Part shown: positions 1-6,566 of the stretch, piece after piece
Position numbering within the stretch: position 1 is the stretch's first letter
How the letters are laid out: each line of letters begins with the position of its first letter
Source of the DNA: Flavobacteriales bacterium
GTDB taxonomy: Bacteria > Bacteroidota > Bacteroidia > Flavobacteriales > BACL11
Direction: 5' to 3'
DNA: 14,749 nucleotides
Assembly (NCBI GenBank): GCA_012960835.1
Contig: DUAL01000076.1
Coordinates: forward strand, 24,851 to 39,599
The notes under the pieces: model-generated
Told to the model about the DNA's origin: nothing
The model's input: only the letters and a program-made list of their open reading frames with translations
Database searches by the model: none
Made by a program: the position numbers and the translations under genes

Positions 1-1601
1 ATCACATCAGCAGCAGCACCTTTTTGTTGCCCTACCGATTCTGTTTTTAATAGGTCGTAATCATGGTCTTCTGTAAGCTGGAAAGAATAAGGTTTCTTCA
101 AGAATTTTTTTCCTTCATCTGTTACTTTTAGTATGCCATAGGTTTCAATTTCTTTTGTAATAAGTCCTTTTACATAAGCTTGCCTTATTACAGCATGCCA
201 GAACTCCTTACCCTTATCTGTTCCGCAAGCAAACACATCACTTATTAGCATGGCATGTTGCTTTATCAAGCTATTGCTTTCGCCAACCAAAACTTTTACC
301 GTTTCTTTGGCTTTAAAGCTTTCATTACAAGCCAGCATTGTTGTCATCAATTTTTTCACAAAGTCTTTCCCTTCAAACTTTGGTTTTGGATGTTTGCAAT
401 TATCACACATCTGCTCACATCTAGCATCATCAAACTGTTCGCCAAAGTAATGCAATAAGTATTTTCTTCTGCACATGGATGTTTCAGCAAAAGAGATGGT
501 TTCCAAGATTAATAATCTTCCCACTTCCACTTCCGAAACAGGTTTGCCGTGTAAGAAGTTTTCTAATTTTTCAATATCCTTATAACTATAAAAAGTGACG
601 CAAATACCTTCTCCGCCATCCCTTCCAGCACGCCCTGTTTCTTGATAATACCCTTCCAAACTTTTAGGAATATCATGATGTATTACAAAACGAATATCAG
701 GTTTGTCAATTCCCATTCCAAAAGCAATTGTAGCTACAATCACATCTGCATCTTCCATCAAAAAAGCATCTTGGTGTTTCACCCTGACTTTACTGTCAAG
801 CCCTGCATGATAGGGGAGCGCATTGATGCCATTTACTTGCAGAGTTTCGGCAATTTCTTCTACTTTCTTTCTGCTCAAACAATAAATAATTCCTGATTTT
901 CCTGTGTGTTGTTTTATAAATTTAATGATTTCCTTCTCCACATTTATTTTTGGTCGGATATCATAAAACAGATTTTCTCTGTTAAAAGAATCTAAATATA
1001 GTTTTGCATTCTCTAATTTCAGATTTTTTTGAATATCCTGCTGCACTTTTGGAGTAGCAGTTGCAGTTAGAGCTATAATTGGCTTTCTTCCAATATTGTC
1101 AATTATTTGTCTTAGTTTTCTGTATTCTGGCCTAAAATCATGCCCCCATTCTGAGATACAATGTGCTTCATCAACAGCATAAAATGAAATCTTAATGGTT
1201 CTGAAAAATAAAATATATTCTTCCTTGGTGAGGGATTCTGGCGCTACATACAATAGTTTCGTTTTCCCTGATGAAAGGTCATCTTTTACCTCTTGCACTT
1301 GTTGTCTATTTAAGGATGAATTTAGAACATGAGCAACACGATCATCTTCATTAAAGCCCCTTAGGGCATCCACTTGGTTTTTCATCAGTGCAATAAGCGG
1401 TGAAACAATAATAGCCACCCCTTCATCAATAAGGGCAGGAAGTTGATAGCACATGGATTTTCCTCCTCCTGTTGGCATTATTACTAGGGAGTCGTTGCCA
1501 GCTTGCAGGTTTTTAATTATTCCCTCTTGTCGACCTTTAAAACTGCTAAAACCAAAAATCTTTTTTAAGTGCTTGTGTAATGTAAGTTGAGATTTACTCA
1601 T
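1..1601 (-). CDS. recQ: ATP-dependent DNA helicase RecQ (C-terminus cut by window edge)
   Basis: Superfamily 2 3'-5' DNA helicase that unwinds branched DNA during recombinational repair in the cytoplasm. I translated 533 codons on the reverse strand from the ATG at 1599-1601; the frame stays open to the left edge, so the C-terminus is missing. Visible motifs are Walker A PTGGGKS (about 43-49), DEAH (144-147) followed by the RecQ aromatic loop CISEWGHDFRPEY, TATAT (179-183) and motif VI QETGRAGRDG (320-329). The RecQ zinc-binding region begins at CRRKYLLHYFGE (C377) and continues with C395, C399 and C402; the usual CxxCxxC spacing is CxxxCxxC here. A winged-helix region follows (about 410-510). 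Any HRDC domain would lie outside the window. The gene diverges from kdsD. The family call is very secure. Confidence 0.97.
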   Translation of the reverse strand, partial: MSKSQLTLHKHLKKIFGFSSFKGRQEGIIKNLQAGNDSLVIMPTGGGKSMCYQLPALIDEGVAIIVSPLIALMKNQVDALRGFNEDDRVAHVLNSSLNRQQVQEVKDDLSSGKTKLLYVAPESLTKEEYILFFRTIKISFYAVDEAHCISEWGHDFRPEYRKLRQIIDNIGRKPIIALTATATPKVQQDIQKNLKLENAKLYLDSFNRENLFYDIRPKINVEKEIIKFIKQHTGKSGIIYCLSRKKVEEIAETLQVNGINALPYHAGLDSKVRVKHQDAFLMEDADVIVATIAFGMGIDKPDIRFVIHHDIPKSLEGYYQETGRAGRDGGEGICVTFYSYKDIEKLENFLHGKPVSEVEVGRLLILETISFAETSMCRRKYLLHYFGEQFDDARCEQMCDNCKHPKPKFEGKDFVKKLMTTMLACNESFKAKETVKVLVGESNSLIKQHAMLISDVFACGTDKGKEFWHAVIRQAYVKGLITKEIETYGILKVTDEGKKFLKKPYSFQLTEDHDYDLLKTESVGQQKGAAADV

Positions 1602-1621
1602 ACAATCATTAATATTTTTCT

Positions 1622-1636
1622 AAAAGTAATACTTTT
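1622..1636. repeat. 15-base inverted repeat between recQ and kdsD
   Basis: AAAAGTA-A-TACTTTT is a perfect inverted repeat with 7-base arms around the single base 1629. Each arm carries the -7 box of one divergent gene. It may reflect only the symmetry of two opposed promoters, or it may be an operator. Confidence 0.6.
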
Positions 1637-1637
1637 G
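1630..1637 (+). promoter_or_regulatory. -7 promoter box for the kdsD operon
   Basis: TACTTTTG, followed by CA, is an exact match to the Bacteroidota -7 element TANNTTTG. It lies 55 bases upstream of the kdsD start. I see no convincing TTG at the -33 position. It is one base away from the opposing recQ box, within a perfect inverted repeat. Confidence 0.5.
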
Positions 1638-1692
1638 CATAAAATACAACAAGAAATAAAAATAATATTATTTAGTTAAAATAATAAAAAAA

Positions 1693-2658
1693 TTGAAATC
1701 ATTTTCACAAATATTAGATATTGCTAAATCGGTTATCCGATTAGAATCTGTTTCGATAGCGGAACTTAGTGATAAATTAAATGATGATTTTGCCAAAGCA
1801 GTTGAACTTATATTATCATCTAATGGAAGAGTAATAGTAGCGGGAGTAGGAAAATCCGCCAATATAGCCACTAAAATAGTGGCTACTTTTAATTCCACTG
1901 GCCAACCAGCTGTCTTTTTGCATGCCGGAGATGCCATTCATGGCGACTTAGGAAATATTCAAGAAAATGATGTTGTTATTTGTATTTCAAAAAGCGGAAA
2001 TACATCCGAAATAAAATATTTGTTGCCACTTATTAAAAATATGGGAAACAAAATTGTTGCTATTTGCGGAAATAATGATTCTTATCTTGCAAAAGAGGCC
2101 GATTTCGTGTTGGATGCAACTGTTAAAAAAGAGGCTTGCCCAAATAATTTAGCACCTACTTCAAGCACAACTGCTCAACTGGTTTTAGGGGATGCCCTGG
2201 CAATTTGTCTTTTAGAATGTAAAAATTTCACCGATAAAGATTTTGCTCGCTTTCATCCTGGGGGTGTTTTAGGAAAAAAACTTTTCTTGAAAGTAAATGA
2301 TATTGCAAAAAATAATGAAGCTCCATTTGTGCAAAGCCATGAAAACATCAAAAATGTAATTATTGAAATTTCCAGGAAAAGATTGGGTGCAACAGCCGTT
2401 TTAGATGGGAAAAAACTTGTAGGAATAATTACAGACGGAGATTTAAGAAGGATGCTGGAAAAAGGAAAAAAGATAGAGGAAGTCCTTGCAAAAGATATAA
2501 TGAATAAAAACCCAAAAATGATTAATGCTTCTGAGTTGGCTATTGAAGCACTTAAAATGATGGAGCAAAATAATATCAGCCAATTGCTTGTCGTTGAGAA
2601 AGAGAATTATATTGGGATTATCCACATACACGATATACTTAAAGAGGGAATAGCTTAA
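1693..2658 (+). CDS. kdsD: Arabinose-5-phosphate isomerase, KpsF/GutQ family
   Basis: Converts D-ribulose 5-phosphate to D-arabinose 5-phosphate, the first committed step to Kdo in the LPS inner core. The 321 residues give an N-terminal SIS sugar-phosphate domain (about 35-170) and two C-terminal CBS domains (about 205-320). Visible motifs include GVGKS (51-55), HAGDAIHGD (77-85), SKSGNTSE (99-106) and FHPGG (187-191). K54, E106, E147 and H188 each sit five residues before the E. coli KdsD active-site residues I recall as K59, E111, E152 and H193. The start is TTG at 1693: it gives the N-terminus expected for the family, and a later ATG would remove conserved residues. There is no Shine-Dalgarno. 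The stop directly abuts the tatC start. The neighbouring lptB and hldD support an LPS role. Confidence 0.94.
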   Translation: MKSFSQILDIAKSVIRLESVSIAELSDKLNDDFAKAVELILSSNGRVIVAGVGKSANIATKIVATFNSTGQPAVFLHAGDAIHGDLGNIQENDVVICISKSGNTSEIKYLLPLIKNMGNKIVAICGNNDSYLAKEADFVLDATVKKEACPNNLAPTSSTTAQLVLGDALAICLLECKNFTDKDFARFHPGGVLGKKLFLKVNDIAKNNEAPFVQSHENIKNVIIEISRKRLGATAVLDGKKLVGIITDGDLRRMLEKGKKIEEVLAKDIMNKNPKMINASELAIEALKMMEQNNISQLLVVEKENYIGIIHIHDILKEGIA

Positions 2659-3483
2659 ATGAATACCGAAAAACAAAAGCAGGAAATGTCTTTTTTAGAG
2701 CATTTAGAAGTGTTCAGATGGCATTTGGTTCGGTCAGTTTTTGCGGTTTTGTTTTTTGCTGTTATTGCTTTTATTTTCAAAGGTATCCTTTTTGATGGCA
2801 TCCTGCTTGCCCCAAAAAATCCGGATTTTACTACTTATAAAATGCTTTGCTATTTATCTCAGCAAATGGGTATGGGAGATGCGCTTTGTATGGATGAGTT
2901 GCCTTTTATTCTGATGAATATTAGTATGTCAGGGCAATTTAGCACCCATATAATGACTTCCATAGTGGCAGGTTTTGTAGTGGCTTTCCCTTATGTATTT
3001 TGGGAAATGTGGCGATTTATTTCACCGGCTTTGCATGATGATGAAAGCAGTGTTGCAAAGGGAGTTGTATTTTTTTCCTCTATTCTTTTTTTACTTGGAG
3101 TATTGTTTGGTTATTATGTGGTTTCTCCTTTGTCCGTTCATTTCTTAGGCTCTTATCAAGTAAGTGAAACGGTAGCAAATCAGATTTCTTTAAGTTCTTT
3201 TATTAGCACTGTTACCACTGTTTGTTTGGCAAATGGAGTAATTTTTGAATTGCCTATTTTGGTTTATTTTCTCACAAAAATAGGATTACTAACACCTCAA
3301 TTTATGCAGACTTACAGAAAACATGCATTGGTTATGACTCTTATTTTTTCAGCAATCATAACTCCTCCCGATATTACCAGTCAGATATTAGTAGCTCTAC
3401 CGCTTATGGTACTTTATGAAATAAGTATTAAAATTTCGGCAAGAGTACTGAGAAAACAAGAAAAACAATTGAAAAAGTCATGA
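2659..3483 (+). CDS. tatC: Sec-independent protein translocase subunit TatC
   Basis: Core inner-membrane subunit of the twin-arginine pathway; it binds twin-arginine signal peptides and, with TatA, exports folded proteins. The 274 residues include several hydrophobic spans (about 22-45, 95-118, 137-160, 187-212, 224-240 and 242-262), consistent with the six-helix TatC fold. Family landmarks are the N-terminal MSFLEHLEVFRWHL, the FPYVFWEMWRFISPAL segment before an acidic loop, FELPILVYFL, and SAIITPPDITSQ. The loop after the first membrane span (about 46-90) is comparatively long and contains two cysteines (C64 and C77). The ATG follows the kdsD stop with no gap, and the end overlaps lptB by four bases (ATGA). 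No tatA gene is visible in the window. The product identity is secure. Confidence 0.96.
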   Translation: MNTEKQKQEMSFLEHLEVFRWHLVRSVFAVLFFAVIAFIFKGILFDGILLAPKNPDFTTYKMLCYLSQQMGMGDALCMDELPFILMNISMSGQFSTHIMTSIVAGFVVAFPYVFWEMWRFISPALHDDESSVAKGVVFFSSILFLLGVLFGYYVVSPLSVHFLGSYQVSETVANQISLSSFISTVTTVCLANGVIFELPILVYFLTKIGLLTPQFMQTYRKHALVMTLIFSAIITPPDITSQILVALPLMVLYEISIKISARVLRKQEKQLKKS

Positions 3484-4202
3484 AATTAAAAGTAGAAAAT
3501 ATTGTAAAATATTACAAACAAAGAGCAGTGGTTGATGGGGTAACTATTGAACTGAATCAAGGTGAGATTGTTGGTTTGTTAGGACCCAATGGAGCAGGGA
3601 AAACTACAAGTTTTTACATGATGGTTGGCTTAATATCACCAAATGATGGGAATGTATATTTAGGAGAAGAGGATATTACGGATTTACCAATGTATAAGCG
3701 TGCTCAAATGGGAATAGGTTATTTGGCGCAAGAAGCATCCGTATTTAGAAAAATGACGGTGGAGGATAATCTTTTGTCGGTTTTGGAAATGACAACTTTA
3801 AGTAAACAGCAGCAGAAAGAAAAATGTGAATCCTTACTTTCGGAATTTGGTTTGCAAAATATTAGAAAAAGTATGGGTGGATTACTATCTGGAGGGGAGC
3901 GCAGAAGATGCGAAATTGCAAGAGCTTTGGCTACAAATCCTAAATTTATTTTACTGGATGAGCCATTTGCAGGGGTCGATCCTATTGCGGTAGAAGATAT
4001 TCAACAGATAGTAGCTACTCTTAAAAATAAAAATATTGGTATACTTATTACCGATCATAATGTGCACGAAACTTTATCCATTACAGATAGGGCCTATCTA
4101 CTTTTTGAAGGAAAAATATTAAAATCAGGAACGGCAGAAGAATTGGCTGCAGATGAGCAAGTTAGAAAAGTATATTTAGGACAAAACTTTGAATTAAGAT
4201 GA
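3480..4202 (+). CDS. lptB: LPS export ABC transporter ATP-binding protein LptB
   Basis: Cytoplasmic ATPase of the LptB2FG complex, which extracts lipopolysaccharide from the inner membrane and drives it along the Lpt bridge to the cell surface. The 240 residues match the usual length. Visible motifs are Walker A GPNGAGKT (35-42), Q-loop Q84, signature LSGGE (136-140), Walker B ILLDE (157-161) and switch H193. The phrases GIGYLAQEASVFRKMTVEDN and ITDHNVHETL separate LptB from branched-chain amino-acid and lipoprotein ATPases. The ATG overlaps the tatC stop, and its own stop overlaps the hldD start, both as ATGA, so translation is probably coupled. LptF, LptG and LptC must be encoded elsewhere. 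Confidence 0.96.
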   Translation: MKLKVENIVKYYKQRAVVDGVTIELNQGEIVGLLGPNGAGKTTSFYMMVGLISPNDGNVYLGEEDITDLPMYKRAQMGIGYLAQEASVFRKMTVEDNLLSVLEMTTLSKQQQKEKCESLLSEFGLQNIRKSMGGLLSGGERRRCEIARALATNPKFILLDEPFAGVDPIAVEDIQQIVATLKNKNIGILITDHNVHETLSITDRAYLLFEGKILKSGTAEELAADEQVRKVYLGQNFELR

Positions 4203-5164
4203 TAATTGTAACGGGTGCAGCAGGTTTTATCGGGAGTTGTTTGGTCAAAAAGCTAAATAATGAGGGTTTTAATAATTTAGTTTTAGTGGATGATTTTTCA
4301 GATGAAACCAAGAATAAAAACTTAGAGGGAAAACAATTTTTCGAAAAGGTGCACAGAAAGGATTTGATGAGTTGGATGGATGGAAATTGGAATACAATAG
4401 ATTTTGTTTTTCATATTGGTGCCAGAACCGATACCACAGAATTTGATACTGCAATTTTTGATAAACTTAATCTAAATTATTCTAAAAATTTATGGGAGAA
4501 ATGCGTAAAATTTCAGATTCCATTTATTTACGCTTCCTCAGCAGCAACTTATGGAATGGGAGAGTTTGGCTTTGAGGATAGCCATGAGCTTGTGGAAAAA
4601 TTACAACCCCTTAATCCGTATGGAATATCAAAAAATGAATTTGATAAATGGGTGTTAAAGCAAAATGAGAATCCACCATTTTGGGCTGGTTTTAAGTTTT
4701 TCAATGTATTTGGGCCCAACGAATATCATAAAGGAAGGATGGCATCCGTCATTTTTCACACCTTTAATCAGATAAAAGAAACAGGAGGAATGAAGCTTTT
4801 CCATTCTCATAATCAAGATTATAAAGATGGAGAGCAACTTAGAGATTTTATCTATGTAAAGGATGTTTGTGAGGCGCTTCTGTTTATGATGAGGCACAAA
4901 AAAGATAGTGGGATTTATAATTTAGGAACAGGAAAAGCGCGTACTTTTAACGATTTGGCAAAAGCTACTTTTAGTGCTTTAAACAAAATGCCAAATATTT
5001 CTTTTATCGATACGCCAGAGGATATAAGGGATAAATACCAATATTTTACGCAAGGAGATATGCAAAAACTAAAAAATATTGGTTATAAAAAATCATTCAC
5101 AACATTAGAAAAAGGGGTGGATGAATATGTGAAATTCTATTTACTAAAAGGGAAATATTTTTAG
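4199..5164 (+). CDS. hldD: ADP-L-glycero-D-manno-heptose 6-epimerase
   Basis: Last enzyme of the ADP-heptose pathway; it inverts C6 of ADP-D-glycero-beta-D-manno-heptose to give the L-glycero donor used for the LPS inner core. It is a cytoplasmic extended short-chain dehydrogenase with bound NADP. The N-terminal Rossmann motif is GAAGFIG (6-12). The catalytic serine region is YASSAATYG (111-119), and Y141xxxK145 is the catalytic pair. K178 lies in NEYHKGRMAS, at the position I recall for K178 in E. coli HldD. The 321 residues compare with about 310 in E. coli. The start overlaps lptB by ATGA. The gene implies an LPS containing heptose, although gmhA and hldE are not here. The 3' end overlaps the opposing MerR gene by four bases (5161-5164), and I see no terminator at the junction. 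Confidence 0.95.
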   Translation: MIIVTGAAGFIGSCLVKKLNNEGFNNLVLVDDFSDETKNKNLEGKQFFEKVHRKDLMSWMDGNWNTIDFVFHIGARTDTTEFDTAIFDKLNLNYSKNLWEKCVKFQIPFIYASSAATYGMGEFGFEDSHELVEKLQPLNPYGISKNEFDKWVLKQNENPPFWAGFKFFNVFGPNEYHKGRMASVIFHTFNQIKETGGMKLFHSHNQDYKDGEQLRDFIYVKDVCEALLFMMRHKKDSGIYNLGTGKARTFNDLAKATFSALNKMPNISFIDTPEDIRDKYQYFTQGDMQKLKNIGYKKSFTTLEKGVDEYVKFYLLKGKYF

Positions 5165-5496
5165 AGTTCTTCTCTGAATTCTACTAAAAACTGACGGATA
5201 TTTTTTAGATGATTGATGATTTCAACATTGTCAATGGTATCTGCTTTATTTTCGCGTAATTTCTTTTTAGCGCCTTCCAAAGTGAAACCTCTTTCTTTGG
5301 TTAAGTGATAAATTATTCTAAGGTTGTCCACATCTTTTTTGGTGAACATTCTGTTTCCTTTTTTATTTTTTTTTGGTTTCAGGATATCAAACTCCTTTTC
5401 CCAATATCGGATGGAAGAAACACTTACATCAAACATTTTTGCTACATCCCCAATGGGATAAAATAATTTTTCTATTTCTTTTTCTTTATAAGGCAT
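5161..5496 (-). CDS. MerR-family transcriptional regulator (short, DNA-binding part only)
   Basis: Probable DNA-binding regulator of 111 residues. The MerR winged helix-turn-helix covers about residues 11-80: YPIGDVAKMFDVSVSSIRYW is the recognition helix-turn-helix, and KGNRMFTKKDVDNL and KERGFTLEGAKKKL form the wing and second helix pair. After that there is only a short helix (about 88-110), perhaps for dimerisation. There is no cysteine anywhere in the protein and no separate effector domain, so metal sensing of the classical MerR type looks unlikely. It is the second gene after the M23 peptidase, sharing a TAATG stop-start junction. From memory this M23-MerR pair next to alaS recurs in many Bacteroidota, but I know of no assigned target. 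Confidence 0.88.
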   Translation of the reverse strand: MPYKEKEIEKLFYPIGDVAKMFDVSVSSIRYWEKEFDILKPKKNKKGNRMFTKKDVDNLRIIYHLTKERGFTLEGAKKKLRENKADTIDNVEIINHLKNIRQFLVEFREEL

Positions 5497-6467
5497 TAGT
5501 CAAATGACTGGTTATTTTGAGAGGAAATTTCGAGCATTTTATCGTATTCCTCAGGGCTCAAATCATTATAATAATAATTAACAGGATTGATTTTTCTTTT
5601 GTTTTTTATTACTTCATAATGCAGGTGAGGTGCAACTGATGTGCCTGTACTTCCTACATAACCAATTATTTCTCCTCTTTTTACTTTTTGCCCTCTATAC
5701 ACTATGTATTTTGTCATATGCGCATAAAGCGTTTGGTAGCCATATCCATGATCAACTATTACATGATTGCCATAGCCTCTTCTGCTTCTTCTTACTTTTG
5801 CTATTTTTCCATCACCAGTGGCATAAATAGGGGTGCCTTGCGGAGCTGTAAAATCCATTCCTGTATGAAGTTTTCTTGTTTTGTAAATGGGGTGAATTCT
5901 GTAACCATAACCACTTGCCACTCTACCTAAATCTTTATTGGCTATTGGCTGAATTGCTGGGATTGATGCCAACATATTCGCTTTATTTTTTGCTAAATCA
6001 ATTACTTCATCAAAGGATTTGGACTGAATATAGAGTTGTTTAGAAAGTTTATCTGCCTTTTTTGCCGCTTCTATTACCAATTCGGCATTGCTAAAATTAC
6101 GAATATCCTTATATCTATTCACACCTCCAAAACCTGCCTTTCTAATGGAAGAAGGGATAGGGTCAGCTTCAAAAATCACACGATATATATTATCATCTCT
6201 GTGCTGAATGTCATCTAAAACCAAATCAATTTGTGTCATTTTCTTGCTCAAGATATCATATTGTAACACTAAATTTTCAATCTCGCTTTTCAATCTTTTT
6301 TCCTTTGGGCTATCAAAAAACTGAAAAAACACAATTACCATAATCAGTCCAACAACTGTACTAGCTGATAAAAAGCCAAGAGAACGCTTGAACTTATCAA
6401 AAGTATTTAGTTCAATTCGTTTATAACTTAATGTTTTGGTATCGTAATAATATTTTATTTTAGCCAT
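5496..6467 (-). CDS. Membrane-anchored M23 (LytM-type) metallopeptidase
   Basis: Probable zinc endopeptidase that cuts peptidoglycan cross-bridges, or a LytM-like regulator of such enzymes. The 323 residues have a short basic N-terminus, one membrane span (about 31-52), a likely coiled coil (about 54-90) and a linker region. The C-terminal M23 domain (about 185-300) lies on the periplasmic side. All zinc and catalytic residues are present: H201 and D205 in HTGMDF, H250 in YAHM, and H281/H283 in HLHYEV. It is therefore probably active, unlike degenerate EnvC- or NlpD-type proteins. The start ATG at 6465-6467 gives the basic N-terminus followed by the anchor. The gene is divergent from alaS and translationally linked to the downstream MerR gene. 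Confidence 0.93.
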   Translation of the reverse strand: MAKIKYYYDTKTLSYKRIELNTFDKFKRSLGFLSASTVVGLIMVIVFFQFFDSPKEKRLKSEIENLVLQYDILSKKMTQIDLVLDDIQHRDDNIYRVIFEADPIPSSIRKAGFGGVNRYKDIRNFSNAELVIEAAKKADKLSKQLYIQSKSFDEVIDLAKNKANMLASIPAIQPIANKDLGRVASGYGYRIHPIYKTRKLHTGMDFTAPQGTPIYATGDGKIAKVRRSRRGYGNHVIVDHGYGYQTLYAHMTKYIVYRGQKVKRGEIIGYVGSTGTSVAPHLHYEVIKNKRKINPVNYYYNDLSPEEYDKMLEISSQNNQSFD

Positions 6468-6483
6468 GAAATTATTTCTGCCG

Positions 6484-6491
6484 CAAAATTA
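6484..6491 (-). promoter_or_regulatory. -7 promoter box for the M23-MerR pair
   Basis: The reverse strand reads TAATTTTG followed by CGGCA, an exact TANNTTTG match 16 bases before the M23 start. The leader would be only about 10 bases. No clear TTG is seen at -33, so this rests on the -7 box alone. Confidence 0.4.
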
Positions 6492-6566
6492 GTGAAATTA
6501 CATTATATTGAGGCGCTAAATTTACTGATTTCTAACACATTAATGTGAATAGACAAAATATAAAGA

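Larger units (their letters stand above)
1621..1649 (-). promoter_or_regulatory. Probable recQ promoter
   Basis: On the reverse strand TACTTTTA (1621-1628) matches the Bacteroidota -7 box TANNTTTG in all but the last base. A TTG at 1647-1649 lies 18 bases upstream, an acceptable -33 spacing. Transcription would start about 13 bases before the recQ ATG. The spacing makes it plausible, but the mismatch keeps confidence moderate. Confidence 0.4.

Noticed and set aside
1668..1937. Reverse-strand open frame overlapping the start of kdsD
   Set aside because: It lies mostly antisense to the conserved SIS domain and shows no promoter or protein family features.
5163..5175. Small hairpin AGAG-TTCTT-CTCT at the hldD/merR junction as a terminator
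   Set aside because: Only four base pairs, low stability and no adjacent U-tract in either direction.
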